From IMG/VR virus record IMGVR_UViG_3300020156_000037, positions 1 through 49,537 of that record: 49,537 nt of DNA; one strand, 5' to 3'. Positions 6,683 to 13,901 of this stretch are shown here, one piece after another. The stretch is from a virus. The position numbers and the translations under genes are program-made. Within the stretch, counting starts at the first letter, position 1, and every line of letters begins with the position of its first letter. The notes beneath the pieces are model-generated. The model did not search any database. It was not told where the DNA came from and worked only from the letters and a program-made list of their open reading frames with translations.

Positions 6683-6711
6683 ATTTTACCATACTTTTTA
6701 TGGCTAGTCAA
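6683..6711 (-). promoter_or_regulatory. Leftward promoter P6.7 with inverted repeat
   Basis: On the minus strand: TTGACT (6706-6711), 17-base spacer, TAAAAT (6683-6688). The spacer holds CCATA-N5-TATGG (6689-6703), a candidate operator for the RHH protein encoded just downstream. Sequence around the -10 resembles P4.8. Confidence 0.65.
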
Positions 6712-6714
6712 GTA

Positions 6715-6740
6715 ATAAAAAAGACCTCCCGAAGGAGGCT
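6715..6740 (-). terminator. Terminator at the end of the lysis cassette
   Basis: CCTCC-CGAA-GGAGG hairpin with a stable tetraloop-like turn, followed on the minus strand by a run of T. It ends the late operon just after the YiiX-like gene. Confidence 0.85.
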
Positions 6741-7212
6741 AAGTTAACGCCCTATACAAATCCATTGGACTAATTACGTCCGGTTTAACTCCGGGGAGAA
6801 TATTTAATCCCCCGGCTCTTAATATCCGGATAACCGTTTCACTGCAGGTCATGGTTAATTCTCCATTAGCCGGTATCTGTCGGCCGGTTAAACTATAAAT
6901 GCCAGCCGCGATGCAATCACCAAATCCGTAATAACACCCTAACAAATCTCTTATTTCCTGCTCAGCCCCTTTTTGATCGGGAATTTCCACGTTAATAAAT
7001 ACGGCCGACTTATATTTATTATAACGGCCGGCCGGATGCAACCAGACCCCGACATATGGATCTGAATCGATTTTGGATGCAAAGGATTCAATTAAATTCT
7101 TTTCATCGATTATTAGGGCAACATGGGTATATGGTCCTTTGGTTACTTTGCTGATAATCCTAGAGAAAAGGTTATTCTCGTTCCCGGTAAAAACCACGGT
7201 CATTTTTGCCAT
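6739..7212 (-). CDS. YiiX-like permuted papain-fold enzyme
   Basis: 157 aa. The motifs are YTHVALII with His30, a following Glu42, and MTCSETVIRI with Cys123. This His-before-Cys order is that of the YiiX/YaeF (NlpC/P60 superfamily, permuted) group, which act as amidases or peptidases on cell-envelope or lipid substrates. ATG 7212 is chosen because GGAGGTGG lies 5-8 bases upstream and the start overlaps the stop of the spanin-like gene (TAATG). It is the last gene of the lysis cassette. It may help to degrade the envelope, or modify another substrate; this is open. Confidence 0.7.
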   Translation of the reverse strand: MAKMTVVFTGNENNLFSRIISKVTKGPYTHVALIIDEKNLIESFASKIDSDPYVGVWLHPAGRYNKYKSAVFINVEIPDQKGAEQEIRDLLGCYYGFGDCIAAGIYSLTGRQIPANGELTMTCSETVIRILRAGGLNILPGVKPDVISPMDLYRALT

Positions 7213-7664
7213 TAGTCCACCTCCCTGTATATCAGATAAGCAGTAAGCCCACGATAAAACCAAAGTTTAATCTTTAATATCCTGTTTTGTCTTTCCGATT
7301 TCTTCAATAAGTCTAGCAAACTGTTGATTTTGTTCTCCAAGTCGTTGCACTTCGTTTCCAGTTCCTTCGAGTAATTTCCAGCTTTCTCCGCTGATTCTTT
7401 CCAAAGCTGTAACGTTTTCAAGTCGTTCAATGCTTGATTTTTCAAGGACTGAATAATATTGTCTTTCTCGGTCGAGTTCATTTTGTAATCGTTTTGTAGT
7501 GTCTCTAATTGCTTGGTTATCTTTTCGTAATTCGTCTGCAACTCTTTGAGCTTCTCGTGCTGTTCCGCTGATATGGTATATGTAGAATCCGCATAGCAGC
7601 ACGCCGAGAAGAAAACTAGCAATGCCAACGATAAAATAATTTTTATATTTCTCAAACATATCAC
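7212..7664 (-). CDS. Secreted coiled-coil protein, outer spanin-like (host frame of a nested pair)
   Basis: 150 aa from a GTG start that overlaps the amidase stop. A hydrophobic signal segment ends FFSACCYAD, which gives a lipobox-like FSAC or an ordinary cleavage site after CYA. The rest is a long coiled coil with a moderately hydrophobic C-terminus (LWFYRGLTAYLIY). The complete gene 7267-7659 lies inside it in another frame. Overlapping pairs of a membrane protein and a lipoprotein next to endolysin are typical of Rz/Rz1 spanins, which disrupt the outer membrane. The equivalent protein at 42558-43007 shares FSxCCY. Confidence 0.65.
   Translation of the reverse strand: MICLRNIKIILSLALLVFFSACCYADSTYTISAEQHEKLKELQTNYEKITKQLETLQNDYKMNSTEKDNIIQSLKNQALNDLKTLQLWKESAEKAGNYSKELETKCNDLENKINSLLDLLKKSERQNRILKIKLWFYRGLTAYLIYREVD
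7267..7659 (-). CDS. Inner-membrane coiled-coil protein, inner spanin-like (nested)
   Basis: 130 aa. One N-terminal membrane segment (YFIVGIASFLLGVLLCGFYI) is followed by a charged coiled coil. The ATG lies 5 bases inside the start of the overlapping gene (7664). The whole gene is nested in the other frame. Type II membrane topology with a periplasmic coiled coil is the known form of an i-spanin. Located directly after the amidase, as expected for the last step of lysis in a diderm host. Confidence 0.7.
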   Translation of the reverse strand: MFEKYKNYFIVGIASFLLGVLLCGFYIYHISGTAREAQRVADELRKDNQAIRDTTKRLQNELDRERQYYSVLEKSSIERLENVTALERISGESWKLLEGTGNEVQRLGEQNQQFARLIEEIGKTKQDIKD

Positions 7665-8095
7665 ACCCCCAACAATGATTTAACTTTAGATTTCAATTTG
7701 TCCATCGGAAAACGCCGCCCAGGGCAGCTTTTGTAACTTGCAAAACGGTTATGGGTAAAGATATCATTAGAGGTCAATTTGTACCGTTTGCAGATATCAG
7801 CGCATAACTCTGCCAATAGGTTTAAAGCCGCCTCTGGAGGTTCCCCAAGGTCGTAATTGCCGACAACACAGATTCCTATTGACTTGTCATTTTGCCCTAA
7901 ACAATGACTTCCTACGACGTATTCGGCGCGTCCCTTCTGCACCACATACTTATTACCGACCAATTCAATCCCCCAGTGATAACCGATGTCATTCCATTTA
8001 TTGGTTTCAATATGATATTTCCGGATTGCTTTCCAATCCACGACTTGACCGTCCGAGGTAAGAGAATGATGTATTATGATTCGTTGCACGTTCAT
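7661..8095 (-). CDS. N-acetylmuramoyl-L-alanine amidase (endolysin)
   Basis: 144 aa, the size of T7 lysozyme. The Amidase_2/PGRP fold is shown by RIIIHHS (His10 or His9 as zinc ligand), IGYHW, THNRF (His115) and SCPG (Cys124); the second and third zinc ligands are His115 and Cys124 by family knowledge. It cleaves the bond between MurNAc and L-Ala in peptidoglycan. No signal peptide is present, so export depends on the holin. GGAGG precedes the ATG, and the start overlaps the holin stop. Confidence 0.9.
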   Translation of the reverse strand: MNVQRIIIHHSLTSDGQVVDWKAIRKYHIETNKWNDIGYHWGIELVGNKYVVQKGRAEYVVGSHCLGQNDKSIGICVVGNYDLGEPPEAALNLLAELCADICKRYKLTSNDIFTHNRFASYKSCPGRRFPMDKLKSKVKSLLGV

Positions 8096-8553
8096 TTTGT
8101 GATTTCCTCCGTTTTGCCTTTAATTTTAGCCATGAGAAGTTTAAGAACGGCATTGTCCTTTCCTTTTAAGACCATTATTTTTTCTAGATTTTCCAGAACT
8201 GAATAACCTTCAGTTAAAATAATCGCCCCTTCTAGTACCCCTTGCAAAAATGAAATTAATGGAAACTTAGAATATTGATAACCAACTAATAACACACCAG
8301 CATAAATAAATAATTTTACTAATCCACTTTTTAATTTCGCGCTTGACGGTACTATTTGTGGGTTTTCTCTCGCATGGTAATATCCGGTAATGAAATCAGC
8401 GCCACAAAGAATGGGGATTGCAATATACGCCGGTCGAATCACCGGACCGTAACACAATTGTAAAAGCCCAATAAAAAAACCTGCTATAATTTTTACAGCA
8501 GGACTTTTGAAAACTTCTTCGAAAAAATGTTGAAAAACATCCGTCCACGACAT
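8092..8553 (-). CDS. Phage holin (Phage_holin_4 type)
   Basis: 153 aa starting MSWTDVFQHFFEEV. Three hydrophobic segments are visible: IIAGFFIGLLQLCYG, AYIAIPILCGADFITGY and LFIYAGVLLVGYQYS. The ADFITGYYHA segment and the later LEGAIILTEGYSVLENL are typical of the toxin secretion/phage lysis holin family. The ATG at 8553 has AGGCGGTGA at proper spacing. In-frame TTG codons at 8586 and 8592 follow a separate GGAGGTG, so a longer form with charged residues at the N-terminus is possible. Confidence 0.85.
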   Translation of the reverse strand: MSWTDVFQHFFEEVFKSPAVKIIAGFFIGLLQLCYGPVIRPAYIAIPILCGADFITGYYHARENPQIVPSSAKLKSGLVKLFIYAGVLLVGYQYSKFPLISFLQGVLEGAIILTEGYSVLENLEKIMVLKGKDNAVLKLLMAKIKGKTEEITK

Positions 8554-8588
8554 GTCATCACCGCCTTTAATTTTGTCACTATACAATT

Positions 8589-8726
8589 TCAAACACCTCC
8601 AAACTTTCGCCCCGTAAATTTATATGGAAATAATTTACATTTTGTTGTAAACTTTATATATGTCTCGCAAGCTGGTTTTGCGGGGCTAATGCAAGTAGCT
8701 GTCGGGGTTGCCGCCTCGGCAGCCAC
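8589..8726 (-). CDS. Possible small protein between spike and holin (45 aa)
   Basis: GTG-initiated frame encoding a Thr/Ala/Pro-rich start (AAEAATPTATCISPAKPAC) and a basic C-terminus ending GRKFGGV. No clear ribosome site precedes it. A competing frame starts at 8746 by ATGA overlap with the spike gene and gives 30 residues. Genes of this size and position are common between tail fibre and holin genes, but the call is weak. Confidence 0.3.
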   Translation of the reverse strand: MAAEAATPTATCISPAKPACETYIKFTTKCKLFPYKFTGRKFGGV

Positions 8727-8742
8727 TTGATTATGTTCAAAG

Positions 8743-10689
8743 TCATAACCAAATTAAATTGTTTGTCATCGTTACTTTATCCGGTTTGATGTCGTTCACT
8801 GGGAAGAATATCACTAAACCATTCAAATTCGTACCATCTAATTGATAAACCCGATTTTCCGAGATGTCCCAACAAGGCAATGGCGAATATACTACAATTG
8901 CCTCCTGTGGGTTAACTGCGCCCCAACACAGATCATAAAATTCATTATCCCGAATTACTACATGGGACGCTGCTTCGGTTGCGTCTGCCGCATAAACAAA
9001 GCCAATAGCGCCTTTCGGGAAACCTGTGATTGTATTGCCGCGAATCGTTATCCCTTGTACCAACCCTGTAACCATGATACCGACATCCCAAGTATTCTTT
9101 GAATAAGTCGATTTACCGCCATCAAGGATATTACCAGTAATTTTTATATCGCGGAATATCTTACCCGACTGCCGGTTATCAATCAAAATACCCTTGATTG
9201 GCGAGACATAACTGTCATCATGCGGCTGGCTGATTGTCATTATGTTGTGGTGGATAACAACGTTTTTATAAACCCCTTCAGTGGTTACACCACTGTAAGT
9301 TGGTCTGATAACCATTGCATAGGCATCAGTCATTTGATGTATGCTATTTGGTACATCCGAGGTTAACGCGCCCCAATCCTTGATAATGTTGTCTGCAATG
9401 ATTACATTTTCACCGTTGCAATCAATTGCATAAGTGTAAATATTTTCGAGCTTATTACTGGTAAATTGAAAATCATGCGAATGGTGCCCGACATCACCAG
9501 GGCAATCAGGATATAACCCAGCGCCGACTACGCAGTTCTTTATGGCGTTACCAACGATAACCACATCACCGCAACCCCCGGCGTCCATACCCTCGCAAAA
9601 GATACCCCATGCACACCGTTCTACTGTACAACCACTGATGATAATTGGGTCAATTTGATGTTCTCCGACATTAGGACATCCGACCATCGTATTGATTCCA
9701 ACCATACATTGGTTTGTAACATTATTAACCTGCGGTTGAGGCCAAACCTCGGAGCCGTAAACATGGCAGTTTGTTAAAGTGTACTTGCCTATCCTGCCAT
9801 TGGTGATACTCTTTACGGGAGGAGCGTTTGGTGATATCGCTCCATACGGCATTAAGTCGATAGCATTTCCGCCCCATATCACTCCATCTCCATAGGTGTA
9901 AGACCGCAACATATCAACAGTGCAGTTATTGACCGATACATCATAACAGCCTTTTACATTAATTCCGGCATGGACAACCTTTCGTAAATATAAACTATCA
10001 AGTGTTAAATTGTCGCAGCCCTTAACAATCAAACACCCTACAACCATTCCTGCGTCAGTTTTCCAAGCATCGTCAAATTCAATCGGATCCTTGTTGTAAG
10101 GTATCGACATATCAATTCCAATGTTGCGGATGGTTATGTTTTGGAGTCTGTGTTCAGTTAAATCAAGTTCCCGGTAAGTATTGACTTGCAGCATACTCCG
10201 TCTTGATGTCCCGGTTCCGAGTGACCAAAGTATTCCAGGGCCATCGATAATAATGTTTGATTTATCAAGTTTTAGCGTTGACCCGATACCATAAAACCCC
10301 GGCGGGAACCATATCACTCTAACCTGTCCATCGTCCGGAATACTATCAAAAAGTTTCTGCAATGCCGGACTGTTGTCTGTTACCTTATCCCCGACAGCTC
10401 CGTACTGCGTTACGTCCAACCACAAATTAGCTACCATCTTTTTGACCGTGGCTAATTGGGTTACTGTGTCATCCCTGATTGATGTCGTTTCGTCCCGGTG
10501 TGAGAGCATTTCGTTTTTCAACTCAATCATTTCTTGCCTTGATTCTTCGATTTCCAGCATTGCCTCATCCTTGGCACTTGTAAACATATCTAATGTTGAC
10601 CTTGCTTCTTCTTTGGCTGTTTCCACCGCTAGGAAGTTTTGCGTGAACTGATCCGCCTCTTCCCGCGACAGCAGAAGCATGTTTTGCAT
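8743..10689 (-). CDS. Tail spike with pectate-lyase-like beta helix
   Basis: 648 aa. The N-terminal 90 residues form a coiled coil (ETAKEEARSTLDMF..., EIEESRQEMIELKNEM). The pectate lyase 3-type domain starts at about residue 90 with WLDVTQYGAVGDKVTDNSPA, followed by many right-handed beta-helix rungs (IIIDGPGI, ITIRNIGI, VVIRDNEF). Such proteins form trimers on the virion and bind or cleave surface polysaccharide. GAGGTGAT precedes the ATG. A terminator lies upstream, so this gene may be expressed separately from the deacetylase gene. Confidence 0.85.
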   Translation of the reverse strand: MQNMLLLSREEADQFTQNFLAVETAKEEARSTLDMFTSAKDEAMLEIEESRQEMIELKNEMLSHRDETTSIRDDTVTQLATVKKMVANLWLDVTQYGAVGDKVTDNSPALQKLFDSIPDDGQVRVIWFPPGFYGIGSTLKLDKSNIIIDGPGILWSLGTGTSRRSMLQVNTYRELDLTEHRLQNITIRNIGIDMSIPYNKDPIEFDDAWKTDAGMVVGCLIVKGCDNLTLDSLYLRKVVHAGINVKGCYDVSVNNCTVDMLRSYTYGDGVIWGGNAIDLMPYGAISPNAPPVKSITNGRIGKYTLTNCHVYGSEVWPQPQVNNVTNQCMVGINTMVGCPNVGEHQIDPIIISGCTVERCAWGIFCEGMDAGGCGDVVIVGNAIKNCVVGAGLYPDCPGDVGHHSHDFQFTSNKLENIYTYAIDCNGENVIIADNIIKDWGALTSDVPNSIHQMTDAYAMVIRPTYSGVTTEGVYKNVVIHHNIMTISQPHDDSYVSPIKGILIDNRQSGKIFRDIKITGNILDGGKSTYSKNTWDVGIMVTGLVQGITIRGNTITGFPKGAIGFVYAADATEAASHVVIRDNEFYDLCWGAVNPQEAIVVYSPLPCWDISENRVYQLDGTNLNGLVIFFPVNDIKPDKVTMTNNLIWL

Positions 10690-10710
10690 AATATCACCTC
10701 TTTTTTAATA

Positions 10711-10740
10711 TAGAAAAGGGTCTCCCGAAGGAAACCCTTT
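10711..10740 (-). terminator. Terminator or attenuator between deacetylase and spike genes
   Basis: A stem GGGTTTCC/GGAGACCC (one mismatch) with a TTCG loop is followed on the minus strand by TTTTCTA. Probably partial, because the spike gene downstream has no visible promoter. Confidence 0.7.
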
Positions 10741-11941
10741 ATCTTGTAGTTAACGTTCTTGGATTATTCAGTTGCCGCAAATACTCCGATAGTGTAATTA
10801 TTTGGATTCCCCTAGACCTTAGATACTCAATTTCCTCGTAAAAATCACTAGCCGACATCTGTGAACCCGTAGGAGTACCTGTTACAATATCATGCGCTAC
10901 AGCAAACATTGTCCCACCATATTTTTGAATGGTGTCTACATGGTTTTTAAACGTGCTCTTTGACTGCATGGCGCTAGCTCGAATTCTATATGCGCTGGTT
11001 GCTGTGCTAGGATTATCCCAATCTTCCGATTGATTAACCATATTAGTATAATCTCTTCCGCAAATGTACCCCAATTTTCGGATTAACGATTCATACTCCT
11101 GCCCGTATTCGCCCAAGCTATAACAAAACGAGTCGATGGTTCGTGTCCACCCCTGCCGCACCATGTAATTTCGATTATTATTTACCTCAGTTATGCGTTC
11201 GGCTTCGTTCAATTCCGCCCATTCAAGATGATTTTCACTATGATTAACTATGTCCCACCCGGCATCGTAGAGGGTTTGAAAATTTTCCCGTGTCATACAA
11301 TTTGCCCCGCCAACGCCACCAGAAGCAGTATTAAGAAATTGCCTTACAAAAGCAAGATTTCCCTTTATTCCACGAGCGGAAAGATACGGATAGGCGATAT
11401 TTATAAATCCCGTAAAATTATCATCGAAAAACAAAACACATCTTGGAAGTTGTTTAGCGCCAACTCTCATTAAGTCAAATTTAACATCAATAGCACCAGA
11501 GGCGGGCCCCACGCCTAGTCTGATATGTGTTATATTATTCCATTTTAAGGCTCCGCCAGTAAAATCATTTTTGCCAATGGTTATTCTTTGCCAATCTGTT
11601 GTGTATGCCCCTTGGTTAACATATAAACCTTTGCTTTTTGTCGCGGATGCCGCATCATAAAGATAAACCCAAAAAGTTAAAGCTACAGTATTGATGCTTG
11701 GTTTGAAATAAAAACTTACATTGTTGCCTTCCGACAAGTCCAAAGCAGGCGAAGGGTACCAATCTATAAATCCTGTATTCGGATTAGTTATAGCCATCAA
11801 TTGTGTGCTATGACTTCCCGTGACACAATCATCAGATAGCGACAATGTACCGTTTGTCCCTGTCAATCCTGTCAATGTTTCAAAGTCTTGGGCGACAATC
11901 CCATAATTTGAAACTAGATTTCTCGGGGTTGATGTTCTCAT
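10739..11941 (-). CDS. Virion-associated polysaccharide deacetylase (NodB domain)
   Basis: 400 aa. The first 165 residues form a beta-sandwich-like region, possibly carbohydrate-binding (SLSDDCVTGSHSTQL..., VSFYFKPS). The NodB part starts at RCVLFFDDN (Asp residues at 173-174) and continues with WDIVNHSENH (His234 and His238), then SFCYSLGEYG and a late FAVAHDIVTG. These are the metal-binding and catalytic motifs of carbohydrate esterase family 4, which removes acetyl groups from surface polysaccharide. Placed between two spike genes, it is likely a structural enzyme. ATG 11941 fits AGGGGG 7 bases upstream. Confidence 0.85.
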   Translation of the reverse strand: MRTSTPRNLVSNYGIVAQDFETLTGLTGTNGTLSLSDDCVTGSHSTQLMAITNPNTGFIDWYPSPALDLSEGNNVSFYFKPSINTVALTFWVYLYDAASATKSKGLYVNQGAYTTDWQRITIGKNDFTGGALKWNNITHIRLGVGPASGAIDVKFDLMRVGAKQLPRCVLFFDDNFTGFINIAYPYLSARGIKGNLAFVRQFLNTASGGVGGANCMTRENFQTLYDAGWDIVNHSENHLEWAELNEAERITEVNNNRNYMVRQGWTRTIDSFCYSLGEYGQEYESLIRKLGYICGRDYTNMVNQSEDWDNPSTATSAYRIRASAMQSKSTFKNHVDTIQKYGGTMFAVAHDIVTGTPTGSQMSASDFYEEIEYLRSRGIQIITLSEYLRQLNNPRTLTTR

Positions 11942-11943
11942 GT

Positions 11944-12378
11944 TCAAACCCCCTTAGTTATATTAGCGGTGAGCGAACTGGTTCCGGTTAAAGCCGGGAC
12001 AAGCTTGTAATAAGGTTGGTATAAATTTTCTACAACCGGGATTGAAGCGGCAGTAGTAATCTGTATAGTTACTTGGTGACCGTCTGCCCCAGCCGCATCC
12101 ACAACAGGTACATACGTACCACCGGAAGTCGAACAAGACCACAAATAGAAAACCCATGTTCCCGTGCCGGAATAAGACGCTATTTCTAGTCCTAGTTTTG
12201 TATGCCCTCGCATATCAATTTCCGTGGCGTTGGCAAGAGTTACACTAGCTGATATTGTCCCACCAAACAAAGTTTCAACAGGTGCTTTGGGCGGAACTTT
12301 AACAGAATCAAACTCCTCTGAAAGAGCAACCTTTAAACCCGATACATCAACTTGTCCACCCTCTGAAAATACTCTCAT
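11944..12378 (-). CDS. Hypothetical beta-rich tail protein (144 aa)
   Basis: Starts MRVFSEGGQVDVSGLKVALSE. Mostly short beta strands with Thr/Ser/Gly turns, including GLEIASYSGTGTWVFYLW and a YYKLVPALTGTSSL segment. The composition fits a jelly-roll or Ig-like virion protein. Its stop overlaps the deacetylase ribosome site region, suggesting coupled expression. Not assigned to a family. Confidence 0.65.
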   Translation of the reverse strand: MRVFSEGGQVDVSGLKVALSEEFDSVKVPPKAPVETLFGGTISASVTLANATEIDMRGHTKLGLEIASYSGTGTWVFYLWSCSTSGGTYVPVVDAAGADGHQVTIQITTAASIPVVENLYQPYYKLVPALTGTSSLTANITKGV

Positions 12379-12402
12379 TCAAATCATCCCTTTCTTAAAT
12401 AT

Positions 12403-12428
12403 TAAAGCCGCGCTAATTAGCACGGCTA
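12403..12428 (-). terminator. Terminator between the second spike gene and the next operon segment
   Basis: Stem AGCCGTGC/GCGCGGCT with an ATTA-type loop is followed on the minus strand by TTTAATATT. A moderate terminator, which could act to lower downstream expression. Confidence 0.6.
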
Positions 12429-13901
12429 TTATGATTGTGTAACATAAGGTAAATAAGTTAGATCGGCATTTTTAATAATTGTAACCCACATTATTTTATC
12501 GGTAGGAGTGATGGAACTGCTAGAAACATTGTTTAAACGGAGTCCTATTATACCATCCCTCGTATAAGGATTAGCTAAAAGACCATTTTCAAGGTCTCCA
12601 TTAATATTAAAAATAACAGTATCCCGAAAATCAACTGTAAACTCTTGACCAGTAATGGTAATTTCTTTTTCGGCAGAACTACCGGCAGTAATAGCAGACC
12701 AACCGGCAAATGTTAATTGTACTTTAAATATCTTGGGTTCATAATTATTCGTTGGCACATTATCCAAAGTTGTCGGAGTTGGAATATTGCAGTTTCTAAA
12801 TATAACCCTATTGATATTTCCGCTAACAACAGTACACTTATAACTTTCACCCTCGGCATTGCTGTATTCAAAATAACAACTATCAGCAATGGTTGTGCTC
12901 CAAGATGTTGCTTGATTAATGTAGACGGGCTGTGTTGCAAAGTATTTACGATAAGTACGGCTTACATTAAATATACATTGTTTTAGATTGGTGCTAGAAT
13001 TTGATTCAACCCCAACTCCACAAGTATCAAAATAACACTTATCAAAAAGATTAGCACCACTATTATTTATAACGCCTTTTGATAATGATAATCTGTCTTG
13101 CTGTGCTCCCCAAATATGAAAGTTTAGAAATGTATTTCCGGCCTGCACCACCTGCAATCCAACCGTATAGTTGACAATTACAACTGTATCAATGATGCAA
13201 TCAGAGGTGTTTACGTATATTGCTATGTTATCGGTGATGTTAGTGGTAAGATTGTTACGAAAAAAGAGGTTTTTGCCTATAAATTCATACCCACCATTTA
13301 TTAATATTCCTCGATTGATGGGGTCGGAAAAGGCCATATCTTCGACAGTTAAATTGGTGCAGCTTGCTATTCGCAATAAGTTTTTTGCCAAGCCTTTGCC
13401 ATTCAAAGAACCACCAGATATTTTTCTTTTAATGGTTGATGAATAAGTAAGATTATAAACAATCATATCATCCATAGCATTTAATGGTTCGATAACGGTG
13501 TTTTTGCTTAGTGTTAAACTGACTTCGTTTGTAATTGTAATTGGATTAACGAGATAATAAGTTCCGTCTGGTAAATAAAAAGTCTTTTTATTATTTGTAT
13601 TAAGAACATTGGTTACTTTTGTTCCATCAAGGTTGCCATCGGTAAACACATCATATTCAGTTAAGTTAATTGGTAGGGCGGATAACTTGGTGGTCATTTG
13701 GGTTAAAGCATTCGCCGCCGAAGTAGCATGTTGTTGTGCTTCTTCCGCTTTGGTTTGGGCAAGAGTGGCATTGGTTTGGGTTGATGCAACACTGGATTGT
13801 GCTTCTGTTGCAAAGCCCGAAGCCAAAACGGCCTGTTCTGCGGCATCGTTAACAGCCATTGCGGTTTTTTTAAGTACAAAAGTATCAAGTAATTTTGACA
13901 T
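12429..13901 (-). CDS. Second beta-helix tail spike
   Basis: 490 aa. Residues 1-75 are an Ala/Gln/Thr-rich coiled coil (AMAVNDAAEQAVL..., AQTKAEEAQQHATSAANAL). It is followed by a pectate-lyase-type start (FYLPDGTYYLVNPITI) and beta-helix rungs such as IKRKISGGSLNGKG and LTVEDMAFSDP. A C-terminal domain (after about residue 390) has a different strand pattern and may mediate trimerisation or binding. No enzyme motif is certain. ATG overlaps the end of the large ejection protein gene by one base. Confidence 0.8.
   Translation of the reverse strand: MSKLLDTFVLKKTAMAVNDAAEQAVLASGFATEAQSSVASTQTNATLAQTKAEEAQQHATSAANALTQMTTKLSALPINLTEYDVFTDGNLDGTKVTNVLNTNNKKTFYLPDGTYYLVNPITITNEVSLTLSKNTVIEPLNAMDDMIVYNLTYSSTIKRKISGGSLNGKGLAKNLLRIASCTNLTVEDMAFSDPINRGILINGGYEFIGKNLFFRNNLTTNITDNIAIYVNTSDCIIDTVVIVNYTVGLQVVQAGNTFLNFHIWGAQQDRLSLSKGVINNSGANLFDKCYFDTCGVGVESNSSTNLKQCIFNVSRTYRKYFATQPVYINQATSWSTTIADSCYFEYSNAEGESYKCTVVSGNINRVIFRNCNIPTPTTLDNVPTNNYEPKIFKVQLTFAGWSAITAGSSAEKEITITGQEFTVDFRDTVIFNINGDLENGLLANPYTRDGIIGLRLNNVSSSSITPTDKIMWVTIIKNADLTYLPYVTQS

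Noticed and set aside
7267-7659. Frameshifted or duplicate annotation of one gene rather than a nested pair
   Set aside because: Both frames are open to separate stops, each encodes a hydrophobic N-terminus plus coiled coil, and the same arrangement occurs independently at 42558-43007.
8600-8742. Possible riboswitch between spike and holin genes
   Set aside because: Short stems are present (TGCCG/CGGCA, CGCAA/TTGCG) but no known riboswitch consensus could be matched.
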